The position numbers and the translations under genes are program-made. The notes below the pieces were generated by a model that did not search any database, was not told the DNA's origin, and saw only the letters and a program-made list of their open reading frames with translations. Below are positions 13,640 through 21,473 of a DNA stretch of 45,399 nucleotides, one piece after another (the first letter of the stretch is position 1; every line of letters starts with the position of its first letter). Source of the stretch: an uncultured Opitutia bacterium (GTDB taxonomy: Bacteria; Verrucomicrobiota; Verrucomicrobiia; Opitutales; UBA953); NCBI GenBank assembly GCA_903889525.1, contig CAISXT010000128.1:1-45399 (forward strand), given 5' to 3'.

Positions 13640-14580
13640 TGGATCCCGCCGCCAAGATTTATGTCGCCGGCCATCGCGGGATGGTCGGGTCGGCTATCGT
13701 CCGAGCGCTCCGCGCCGCGGGCCATACGGCCGTTGTCACCCGCACCTCCGCCGAACTTGATTTGCGGGACGGCGCCGCGACCCGATCGTTTCTTGCCGCC
13801 GAAGCCCCGACCTACGTCGTGATGGCAGCCGCGCGCGTCGGTGGCATCAAGGCCAACTCCACGGCTCCTTACGATTTCCTTTACGACAACCTCGTGATGG
13901 CAGCGAATGTCATCGAGGGTTCCCGCCAGGCCAGCGTCCGCAAGCTCCTCTTCCTCGGCTCGAGTTGTATCTACCCCAAACTTGCCCCGCAGCCGCTTCG
14001 CGAAGACTCCCTGCTCACGGGCCCGCTTGAGGTCACGAACGAAGCTTACGCCATCGCCAAAATCGCCGGCATCAAACTTTGCGATCACGCCCGTGCGCAG
14101 TATGGCTGCGACTTCATGAGTGCGATGCCGTGCAATCTTTACGGCACCGGCGATAACTTCTCACTCGAGAACTCGCATGTCCTTCCCGCGATGATCCGGA
14201 AGATGCACGAGGCGAAGCTGCGCGGCGATACGACCTTACGACTCTGGGGTACGGGCGCGCCGCTCCGCGAATTCCTCCACGCCGACGATCTGGCTGAAGC
14301 CTGCCTCGTGCTGATGAACCGCTACGCGCAGCCGGGTCATATTAATGTCGGCTCCGGTGAGGAACTTTCCATTCGCGAACTCTCGGCGCTCGTGGCCGCC
14401 GCCGTCGGCTTCACCGGCCGCATCGAATTTGACCCGACGATGCCAGATGGCACGCCCCGCAAGCTCATGGATGTCTCGCGTATTCACGCACTGGGCTGGA
14501 AGCATCGCATCACGATGGCCGAAGGCATTCGTGGCGCCTACCAGTGGTATCTGGCCCATGCCGCCGAAGCGCGGAAGTAG
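13639..14580 (+). CDS. fcl: GDP-L-fucose synthase
   Basis: The 313-residue SDR protein performs the 3,5-epimerisation and 4-reduction that turn the Gmd product into GDP-L-fucose. The N terminus has VAGHRGMVGSAIVRAL. AAARVGGIKANS and the SSCIYPKLAPQP segment follow, then the catalytic Tyr-x3-Lys in NEAYAIAKIAGI and GTGAPLREFLHADDLAEAC near the C terminus. These match WcaG/Fcl closely. With gmd it gives the locus an L-fucose donor. The 136-base gap that follows is the largest in the operon and holds a repeat. Confidence 0.96.
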   Translation: MDPAAKIYVAGHRGMVGSAIVRALRAAGHTAVVTRTSAELDLRDGAATRSFLAAEAPTYVVMAAARVGGIKANSTAPYDFLYDNLVMAANVIEGSRQASVRKLLFLGSSCIYPKLAPQPLREDSLLTGPLEVTNEAYAIAKIAGIKLCDHARAQYGCDFMSAMPCNLYGTGDNFSLENSHVLPAMIRKMHEAKLRGDTTLRLWGTGAPLREFLHADDLAEACLVLMNRYAQPGHINVGSGEELSIRELSALVAAAVGFTGRIEFDPTMPDGTPRKLMDVSRIHALGWKHRITMAEGIRGAYQWYLAHAAEARK

Positions 14581-14716
14581 GCGAGTGCGAGTATCGGGGT
14601 GGGAGTGCCTTAGATATAACCTCCGCCCATCATCCGGTTTCCCAAATCCCTCCGCCCTAGGTCCCGGTTTCTTAGCCCTATACTCGATACTCTTAACTCT
14701 ATACTCCCGATTCCTC
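14581..14716. repeat. Intergenic heptad repeat with inverted arms
   Basis: The right part (14679-14713) reads as five tandem 7-base units: TATACTC, GATACTC, TTAACTC, TATACTC and CCGATTC. The left part (14583-14607) holds the same kind of unit in reverse orientation (GAGTGCG, AGTATCG, GGGTGGG, AGTG). CGAGTATCG at 14588-14596 is complementary to CGATACTC(C/T)-type sequence at 14685-14692. The arms are ~90 bases apart. It occupies the only gap over 70 bases inside a 33-kb co-directional gene run. Confidence 0.5.
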
Positions 14717-15460
14717 ATGTCCTCCGTCACCCTTTGTATTCCAGCGCGAATCGCTTCCACGCGCCTGCCGCGCAAAGTCCTGCTCGATCTCGGCGGCAAG
14801 CCGGTCGTGCAGCATGTGTGGGAACGCGCCCGTCAGGTCCGCCAAGCGGATCGCATCGTGCTACTCACGGATTCCGATGAGGTCGCGGGTGTCGCCCGGG
14901 GTTTTGGCGCCGAAGTCCTGATGACCTCGCCCGATTGCCCTTCTGGCACCGCGCGCATGGCGAGCATCATCGGCCAACTGCCTGGAGAATTCTTCCTCAA
15001 CATCCAAGGGGACGAGCCGTTCATTCAGCCCGCACTTTTGGACGGCCTCATCACCCGCTGGAAAGAAACTCAATGCCAACTAGTCACCGCGGTCTCAAAA
15101 ATCCACACCACCGAACGCCTGTTGGCAACTTCGGTCGTCAAGGTGGTCCGGGCGGAAAATGGTGAAGCCTTATATTTCTCCCGCAGTCCGATTCCGCATC
15201 TCCGCGGCATCGAGTCGGCTGATTGGGTCGCGCGGCGCGATTACTGGGCGCACATTGGCGTCTACGGCTACGACCGAGCTACCCTTGCCGACTACGCTCA
15301 ACTCGCCCCGACGGAACTCGAATCCTGCGAATCCTTGGAGCAGCTACGCTTCCTCGCCCACGGCATCACCTTCCAGACGGTGGTGACGGATTATCACCCA
15401 GTCGCGATCGACACGGCAGAAGACCTGGCGGCCGCACGCGCGTTGCTCGCTCAAGCGTAA
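14717..15460 (+). CDS. kdsB: 3-deoxy-manno-octulosonate cytidylyltransferase (CMP-Kdo synthetase)
   Basis: The 247-residue product begins CIPARIASTRLPRKVLLDLGGKPVVQHVW, the nucleotide-binding motif of KdsB. It continues with LTDSDEV, the SGTARM segment, LNIQGDEPFIQP with its metal-binding Asp, the ALYFSRSPIPHLR Kdo-binding motif, and HIGVYGY, SLEQLRFL and VAIDTAEDL near the end. It activates Kdo with CTP for LPS core or capsule linker synthesis. The longer frame to 14345 is an overlap with fcl; the ATG at 14717 is where homology begins. Confidence 0.95.
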   Translation: MSSVTLCIPARIASTRLPRKVLLDLGGKPVVQHVWERARQVRQADRIVLLTDSDEVAGVARGFGAEVLMTSPDCPSGTARMASIIGQLPGEFFLNIQGDEPFIQPALLDGLITRWKETQCQLVTAVSKIHTTERLLATSVVKVVRAENGEALYFSRSPIPHLRGIESADWVARRDYWAHIGVYGYDRATLADYAQLAPTELESCESLEQLRFLAHGITFQTVVTDYHPVAIDTAEDLAAARALLAQA

Positions 15461-15484
15461 CGCCGACCCAACCACATTTATACC

Positions 15485-16459
15485 ATGAATACTCCCCTGA
15501 ACTCCGCGCGCGCGCTCCTCCAAGCTGAGGCTGATGCGCTCGCCGAACTGGCTTCGCGGCTCGATGGCTCCTTCACGAAGGCCGTCGATCTCATCGCTGC
15601 CCATGCCGGCAAGGTCGTCATCTGTGGCGTCGGTAAATCCGGGCTCATCGGCCAGAAGGTCGCCGCGACGCTTTGCAGCACGGGTACGCCGGCGATATTC
15701 CTCCACGCGGCCGATGCCGTGCATGGCGACCTCGGCATCCTCCAAGCGGGCGACCCGGTCGTCCTGATTTCGCGTTCCGGCACCACTGCTGAGTTGGTGC
15801 GGCTGATTCCAGTGCTCCGCTCCTTCATGTCGCCGCTCATCGCCATCGTCGGCAACACCCAGTCCCCGTTGGCGACCCAAGCGGATATCGTCTTGGACAT
15901 CGGAGCGCGCCCGGAAGCCGACCCGCTAGGACTCGCCCCCACGACCTCGGCCTTACTCACGCTGGCCTTGGGTGATGCGTTGGCGGCCGCCTTGATGACG
16001 AAGCGCGGTTTTGGAGCCGCGGATTTCGCTCGCTTCCACCCCGCAGGGCAACTCGGCCGCAATCTTTCCCTTACGGTTGGCGAAGCCATGCAGCCGCTGG
16101 AACGCTGCGCGTGCGCCAAGCCGGGCGATCTGCTTCGCGATACCGTCATCGCCATGACGCGCCACCCCCATGGGGCCGCGTGCATCCTGGCTGCAGACGG
16201 CTCGCTGGCCGGGCTCATCACGGATGGTGACCTGCGTCGCGCGCTCGGTCGCGGCATCGATATTAACTCTGCCCGAGCGGCGGACATCATGACGGTTAAC
16301 CCGGTGCGGGCCCACGCCCCAATGTTCCTCGGCGAGGCCGCCCGCATGATGGAAGATCGACCTTCGCAAATCGCTGTCCTGCCTGTGACCGACCCGGCCA
16401 CGCAGCGGTGTCTCGGGCTGATCCGCATTCACGATATTTATCAGGCGGGCATCGTTTAA
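15485..16459 (+). CDS. kdsD: Arabinose-5-phosphate isomerase (KdsD/KpsF)
   Basis: The 324-residue protein has an N-terminal SIS domain with the KVVICGVGKSGLIGQKVAAT motif and the SSG-like ISRSGTTAELV. An LGLAPTTSALLTLALGDALA segment and the HPAGQLGRNL motif follow, both typical of KdsD/KpsF. Two CBS domains lie from about residue 200 to the end. It converts ribulose-5-phosphate to arabinose-5-phosphate, the first step to Kdo. It follows kdsB by 24 bases, so both ends of the CMP-Kdo path lie together here. kdsA and kdsC are not in the window. Confidence 0.94.
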   Translation: MNTPLNSARALLQAEADALAELASRLDGSFTKAVDLIAAHAGKVVICGVGKSGLIGQKVAATLCSTGTPAIFLHAADAVHGDLGILQAGDPVVLISRSGTTAELVRLIPVLRSFMSPLIAIVGNTQSPLATQADIVLDIGARPEADPLGLAPTTSALLTLALGDALAAALMTKRGFGAADFARFHPAGQLGRNLSLTVGEAMQPLERCACAKPGDLLRDTVIAMTRHPHGAACILAADGSLAGLITDGDLRRALGRGIDINSARAADIMTVNPVRAHAPMFLGEAARMMEDRPSQIAVLPVTDPATQRCLGLIRIHDIYQAGIV

Positions 16460-16478
16460 GCCTGGCCTCTCTCTACCT

Positions 16479-18182
16479 GTGAACTTCGACCCCCGAGAAA
16501 TCGACCAAGCCCGCCGGACTCGTCCGCCGCTGACGCGTCGCGAAATCGCGGTGATGTCGCTCTCGGGTATCGTGTTGGTACTGTCGCCGCTCGGGTGGGC
16601 GGGTGTGGTCTTATGGACGGTGGCGGCTGGATTAGGTTTCGCCGCCGCGGCCTTGCTCGCCGCCGTGGGGAACACGGGGGCACAAAGGGCGGCACTCGTG
16701 GTCTGGTTCTTGGGTATCGTGCTCGGCTTCATCGGCGCCGCCACCTCGGGCGCCGAGATGTGGTCCTCTCGCTGGCTCGATTTTCTCGCGTTCCCGATCG
16801 CAGCTTTCACGGGGACAGGCATCGCGCTCTTCCTGCTCTCCGGCGACCTACGCTCGCGCCCGGCGGAAAATTGCCGACGCGATCTGTTCCGCCTGATTCC
16901 CTTCTGGGCGGGTCTGGCGCTCTTCGCCTATTTCGCCATCCAGGATTTCAACGCCTGGGGCGTGGTGGTGGATCGGGCGGCTTTTTGGGCCAAGCAAGGG
17001 ATCCCTGGCATCGAGGCAGGTTCGTACGATATCCGTCCGCTCGCTTACATTCCCTGGCTCCCTTCGGGGCTAGAAGCGCCCTTCACCCAGGACCTCACGA
17101 CGCAGCTGCCGATGAATGCGTGGCGCCTGATGATGATCGTGGCCGCCCCCTGGTTGCTTTTCTGTGCCTTGCGCTGCGGCCTGCGCCGCCGTCGCGGCTA
17201 CGTCATTTTGGGTTGGGTCACGGTGCTCGCCGCTTGCGCCCACGGCCTCGGGGGTTTCTTCAATCAGTATTCCGATGGGACGATTCTCGGCTTCCCCGTC
17301 CCTTACAATACGCAGTGTTTCGGGCCGTTTATTAATCACAACCATGCGGGCATCTATCTTTACCTGAATGCCGCCGTGGCACTGGCCTTAACTTGTTGGC
17401 ATATCCGTCGAGCCGGCGACAACGCTTTGCGTGGCGGGCCGCACCTCGTGAGCGCGTTCCTCGCTCTTTTCCTCACCTTGATTGTCGCGCTCACGAATAG
17501 CATGGGCGCGTCCGGGGTCGTGCTGGCTCTCGGGCTGGTGTCTGTGCCAGCCGCCTATTTCATCGGCTTCACGGGCTCCCGTAACTCCGTCCGCGAAATC
17601 ACGGTGGTGACACTCTTCGCCCTCATTTTTGCAGCGGTCGCGTTACTGTTCACGGTCGACTTAAAATCGCTCGGTAATAAATATGAGTCGAAGGTTACCG
17701 CCTATAAGGCGACGGGGGCCGATGATCGTGCCCCCTTCCGTCGATCCACTTGGAATCTCGCCACGGAAGGCGGCTGGTCTGGGCGCGTTTGGGTGGGCTA
17801 CGGCGCCGGCTCCTACCGCTGGGTATCGCCGCCCTATCAGGCGAAGGAGCCGATTCTGGTCGGCAAGGATGGCGCTTTGGCGATGCGGGCACATTACGCG
17901 CACAACGATTGGCTCCAGATGCTGGCGGAGTGGGGCATCATTGGACTCCTGCCGGTGCTGCTGGCCCTGGGCTGGTTACTCAATTGGGTGACGCGGGCCT
18001 TCCGCCCCGGACATGCGGAAGCCATCCCGCTCGCCTGCGTCCTGTTGCTACTGCTGGCCCACGCTTACTTGGATCTGATCTTCTGGTTCACGCCACTCAT
18101 GTTTGTCGCAGCTTTCGTCGCCGCCGCGATGATTGCGTTCGTCGAGCAATCGACGGCAGAGACGGCGGATACTTCCGGCTGA
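16479..18182 (+). CDS. O-antigen ligase/polymerase family membrane protein
   Basis: The 567-residue polytopic protein has about 11-12 membrane segments. The long periplasmic loop characteristic of the Wzy_C/WaaL family holds VWVGYGAGSYRW, followed by HYAHNDWLQMLAEWGIIG, the family's H-x-N...E-x-G motif. It either polymerises lipid-linked repeat units or ligates polysaccharide to an acceptor. A second polymerase-like protein lies at 29820, so one may be the ligase and the other the polymerase; the sequence cannot settle it. The GTG start at 16479 lies 19 bases after kdsD. Confidence 0.82.
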   Translation: MNFDPREIDQARRTRPPLTRREIAVMSLSGIVLVLSPLGWAGVVLWTVAAGLGFAAAALLAAVGNTGAQRAALVVWFLGIVLGFIGAATSGAEMWSSRWLDFLAFPIAAFTGTGIALFLLSGDLRSRPAENCRRDLFRLIPFWAGLALFAYFAIQDFNAWGVVVDRAAFWAKQGIPGIEAGSYDIRPLAYIPWLPSGLEAPFTQDLTTQLPMNAWRLMMIVAAPWLLFCALRCGLRRRRGYVILGWVTVLAACAHGLGGFFNQYSDGTILGFPVPYNTQCFGPFINHNHAGIYLYLNAAVALALTCWHIRRAGDNALRGGPHLVSAFLALFLTLIVALTNSMGASGVVLALGLVSVPAAYFIGFTGSRNSVREITVVTLFALIFAAVALLFTVDLKSLGNKYESKVTAYKATGADDRAPFRRSTWNLATEGGWSGRVWVGYGAGSYRWVSPPYQAKEPILVGKDGALAMRAHYAHNDWLQMLAEWGIIGLLPVLLALGWLLNWVTRAFRPGHAEAIPLACVLLLLLAHAYLDLIFWFTPLMFVAAFVAAAMIAFVEQSTAETADTSG

Positions 18183-18191
18183 TTTCATCCC

Positions 18192-20222
18192 TTGCGGCAG
18201 CTCATCCAGCATCTGGGTTCCGGTCATACGGAGCTGCTCGACGTCCCCGCTCCGGGCCCGCAGGCAAACCGTATCCTGATTCGAGCCGCCCGCTCGCTGG
18301 TCTCGCTCGGGACGGAACGCATGTTGGTCGAATTCGGCCGGGCCAGCTGGTGGGGCAAGGCCCGCCAGCAGCCTGAGAAATTTCGCGCAGTACTCGCAAA
18401 GATGCGCTCCGAAGGATTCTTCGCCACGGTCGGGGCGGTCCGCAGTAAACTCGCCCGACCGATCCCGCTTGGTTATTGTCACGTCGGACACGTGATTGAT
18501 AACGGCGGAGTCGCCGGTTTCACGGTCGGCGACCGCGTGGTTTCGAACAGCCCGCACGCTGAAGTGGTTTCAGCCTCCGCCACTTTCGTGTCCCACGTGC
18601 CGCCCGGCGTCTCGGATGATGAGGCGACTTTCACGCCGCTTGCCGCCATCGCCCTCCAGGGCGTCAGGCTAATTGCACCGCAGCCGGGCGAGGTCGTCGT
18701 CGTGATGGGGCTCGGCCTGATCGGTCAGCTCGCGGTCCGGATTCTTCGTGCCCGCGGTATCGTCGTCCTGGGAACTGATCCCGATCCGGCTAAGTGCGTG
18801 CTGGCGGCCGCGGCGGGCGCGACCATTTGGGTTTCTGAAGGTAAGGCACCGTCGGCGCTGGGCTCCGGTGCGGCGGGCGTCCTGATCACCGCAAGCACGG
18901 CTTCCGATGAGCCGGTCAATCAGGCCGCACGGATTTGCCGCCGGCGCGGGCGCATCGTACTCATCGGAGTGGCCGGGCTTTCGTTGAATCGTGCCGACTT
19001 CTACCAGAATGAGGTATCATTCCAAGTTTCGCGCTCCTACGGCTCCGCCGATGCGTCCGATCCGTCATCGGCCCGAGCCAATTTCGACGAGGTTCTCGCG
19101 CTGATGGCTTCGGGTGCGCTCGATGTCGCCCCACTCCTGACGTCGCGTCATCCGTTCGTCGCGGCACCGCAAATCTACGACGACCTTCGTCGCCCGAGCG
19201 CCTACGGGCTGCTCATCGAGTATTCTGTCCCGAACGAGTCACTTGTCCGCACACTTCCCAGCGCCGATGGAGATCTCCGGACCACCAGCGGGATCGGCGT
19301 CATCGGCTGCGGTAACTTCGCCGCCCGCGTCCTCGTGCCTGAGCTGTGTCGCCAAGGCGCTGCGCCCTTAATCTTCGCCTCAGCCAAGGGACTTTCGGCG
19401 AAGCTACTCGCTCGTTCCACCGCGACGTCGACCACCGATCTGACAGCCTTACTCGATAATACGTCCGTGCGGACTGTCTTCATCGCGACCCGCCATGGTG
19501 AACACGGCGAACTCGTCCGTGCTGCCCTTCGCGCTGGCAAGAACGTCTGGGTCGAGAAGCCGCTCGCGCTCACCGAGGCCGATCTCGATGCCACGATGGC
19601 CGCCGCACGTGCAAAGGCGGTGCCGCTCGCCGTCGGCCTCAATCGCCGCTTCGCTCCGCTCGCCCGCCGCCTCCGCACCGCGCTCGCGGCGAAGCCTGGA
19701 CCCCGCCGTTTCACGGTCGACGTCAACGCCGGGCGCCTGCCGGCCGATCATTGGACGCTCGATGCTCAACAGGGAGGGGGACGCATCGTCGGCGAGGCCT
19801 GCCATTTCGTCGACTTGCTGCGCTACCTTGCGGGCTCTCCCATCGCCTCTGCCCGGGCATTGTCCCGTGATGCCGACGGGCAGGACGGCGGCTGCTTCGA
19901 ACTCCGCTTCGCCAACGGCGACGGTGCGACGCTGAACTATCGCACCGACCTTCCCGCGCACCTGCCCAAGGAACGCATCATCGTCACAGGTGATGGTTGG
20001 TCGGCGGAGCTCGATAACTGGAAATCCCTCCGCTCGCAGAATCTTCCCGGAGCTTCCGCTTTGCCCACTTGGCTAGGCGGTCCCGCCCGCGGCAAAGGCC
20101 ACCCCGAATTGATCACCTCATTCCTGTGCGCCAGCAACGGTGAGTCCTTCCCCCCGCCCGTCTCCCTCGACGAGATCGAAGAAGTCTCTCGCTGGAGCAT
20201 TCGGATGCAGGCGATGCGGTAA
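18192..20222 (+). CDS. Bi-domain oxidoreductase (zinc-type dehydrogenase and Gfo/Idh/MocA fusion)
   Basis: The 676-residue protein joins two domains. Residues ~1-350 resemble a medium-chain dehydrogenase (GYCHVGHVIDNG, VGDRVVSNSPH, VVVMGLGLIGQLAVRILRA, and a YRS-like EVSFQVSRSYG end). Residues ~360-676 are a Gfo/Idh/MocA oxidoreductase (IGVIGCGNFAARV, ATRHGEHGELVRAALRAGKNVWVEKPLAL with its catalytic-type EKP, and GGRIVGEACHFVDLLRYL). Such fusions recur in polysaccharide loci beside wecB, wecC and heparinase-like genes, but their substrate is not established to my knowledge. The TTG start at 18192 lies nine bases after the previous gene. Confidence 0.85.
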   Translation: MRQLIQHLGSGHTELLDVPAPGPQANRILIRAARSLVSLGTERMLVEFGRASWWGKARQQPEKFRAVLAKMRSEGFFATVGAVRSKLARPIPLGYCHVGHVIDNGGVAGFTVGDRVVSNSPHAEVVSASATFVSHVPPGVSDDEATFTPLAAIALQGVRLIAPQPGEVVVVMGLGLIGQLAVRILRARGIVVLGTDPDPAKCVLAAAAGATIWVSEGKAPSALGSGAAGVLITASTASDEPVNQAARICRRRGRIVLIGVAGLSLNRADFYQNEVSFQVSRSYGSADASDPSSARANFDEVLALMASGALDVAPLLTSRHPFVAAPQIYDDLRRPSAYGLLIEYSVPNESLVRTLPSADGDLRTTSGIGVIGCGNFAARVLVPELCRQGAAPLIFASAKGLSAKLLARSTATSTTDLTALLDNTSVRTVFIATRHGEHGELVRAALRAGKNVWVEKPLALTEADLDATMAAARAKAVPLAVGLNRRFAPLARRLRTALAAKPGPRRFTVDVNAGRLPADHWTLDAQQGGGRIVGEACHFVDLLRYLAGSPIASARALSRDADGQDGGCFELRFANGDGATLNYRTDLPAHLPKERIIVTGDGWSAELDNWKSLRSQNLPGASALPTWLGGPARGKGHPELITSFLCASNGESFPPPVSLDEIEEVSRWSIRMQAMR

Positions 20223-20247
20223 TTCCAACCCCTTCAGCTTAAACCAT

Positions 20248-21468
20248 ATGAACTCACTCTGCGTCCTTGGCCTCGGCTATATCGGCCTGCCGACGGCGTC
20301 CATCTTCGCCACGAAAGGACGCCACGTTCTCGGCGTGGATATTTCGCCGGCCGTCGTGGAGACGATTAACAGTGGCCACATCCATATTCAGGAGCCTGAC
20401 CTCGACGTGCTTGTGCGGGCGGCGGTGCAGTCTGGCAACCTCAAGGCGGCGACCAGCCCTGCACCCGCCGAGGTCTTCATCCTTGCCGTGCCGACGCCCT
20501 TTATCGTCGCCCCCGACGGATCGCGTACCCCTGACCTATCTTTTGTCGAAGCCGCGGCCCGCTCATTCGCTCCGTTTGTGGCGGCCGGTAATCTCGTCAT
20601 CCTCGAATCGACCTCGCCCGTCGGCACGACCGAGAAAGTTAAAGCTTGGGTGGAAGATGAGCTCGCGAAGCTTGGGCGCAAGGTTGACGGCTTACTCTAC
20701 GCCCATTGCCCGGAGCGGATTCTGCCAGGCCAGATGCTCAAAGAGCTGGTCTCTAATGACCGGATCTGCGGTGGGCTGACGCCCGCCGCCGCCGAGAAGG
20801 CTCGCGATCTTTACGCAACGTTCTGTACCGCGCAGATTTTTCTCACCGACGCCCGCACGGCCGAATTGGCGAAGCTGACCGAGAACGCCTACCGCGATGT
20901 GAATATCGCCTTCGCCAACGAGCTCTCACTCATCTGCGATAAGCTGGGGGTCGATGTCTGGGAGCTCATCCGCCTGGCCAATCGTCATCCGCGGGTGAAG
21001 ATTCTTCAGCCAGGCCCGGGTGTCGGCGGTCATTGCATCGCCGTGGACCCTTGGTTCATTGTCGACGCCGCCCCGCAGGAGGCTCGGCTCATGCGCACGG
21101 CTCGCGAAGTGAATGACTCCAAGCCGCACCACGTCGTCGCCCAGGTCCGGGCCGCGGCCAGCGAGGGTGCGGTCGTCGCCTGTCTCGGGCTCGCTTTCAA
21201 GGCGAACGTCGATGACCTGCGCGAATCTCCCGCCGTCGAGATTGTCGCGCACCTCGCTAAGGCCGGCCTCAAAGTTCTCGCGGTCGAGCCACATGTTCGA
21301 GTTTTACCAGAGTCGCTGCAGGGTAGGGCGGAACTTGTCTCACTTGATAATGCGCTCGCTCGGGCGGAAGTCGTTGTCCTGCTGGTGGATCATCGGGCCT
21401 TTGCCTCGCTGACCTTGGCCCAGCTCGCCGGCAAGAAGCTCATCGATACCCGCGGAGCCATCCGATAG
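20248..21468 (+). CDS. wecC: UDP-N-acetyl-D-mannosamine dehydrogenase
   Basis: The 406-residue enzyme oxidises UDP-ManNAc to UDP-ManNAcA with two NAD. It shows LGLGYIGLPTASIFA at the N terminus, VPTPF, ESTSPVGTTEKV and the WecC-typical AHCPERILPG. A LTENAYRDVNIAFANEL segment and the catalytic Cys in GPGVGGHCIAVDPWF follow, then GLAFKANVDDLRESPA. WecB is encoded two genes later, giving a complete UDP-GlcNAc to UDP-ManNAcA route. The ATG at 20248 is where homology starts; the longer frame overlaps the previous gene. Confidence 0.93.
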   Translation: MNSLCVLGLGYIGLPTASIFATKGRHVLGVDISPAVVETINSGHIHIQEPDLDVLVRAAVQSGNLKAATSPAPAEVFILAVPTPFIVAPDGSRTPDLSFVEAAARSFAPFVAAGNLVILESTSPVGTTEKVKAWVEDELAKLGRKVDGLLYAHCPERILPGQMLKELVSNDRICGGLTPAAAEKARDLYATFCTAQIFLTDARTAELAKLTENAYRDVNIAFANELSLICDKLGVDVWELIRLANRHPRVKILQPGPGVGGHCIAVDPWFIVDAAPQEARLMRTAREVNDSKPHHVVAQVRAAASEGAVVACLGLAFKANVDDLRESPAVEIVAHLAKAGLKVLAVEPHVRVLPESLQGRAELVSLDNALARAEVVVLLVDHRAFASLTLAQLAGKKLIDTRGAIR

Positions 21469-21473
21469 TTCTT

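Noticed and set aside
14236-14799. 187-codon minus-strand frame over the fcl-kdsB gap
   Set aside because: Its odd low-complexity segment (EYRVKSIEYRAKK) is only the translation of the heptad repeat; it overlaps two real genes and has no domain.
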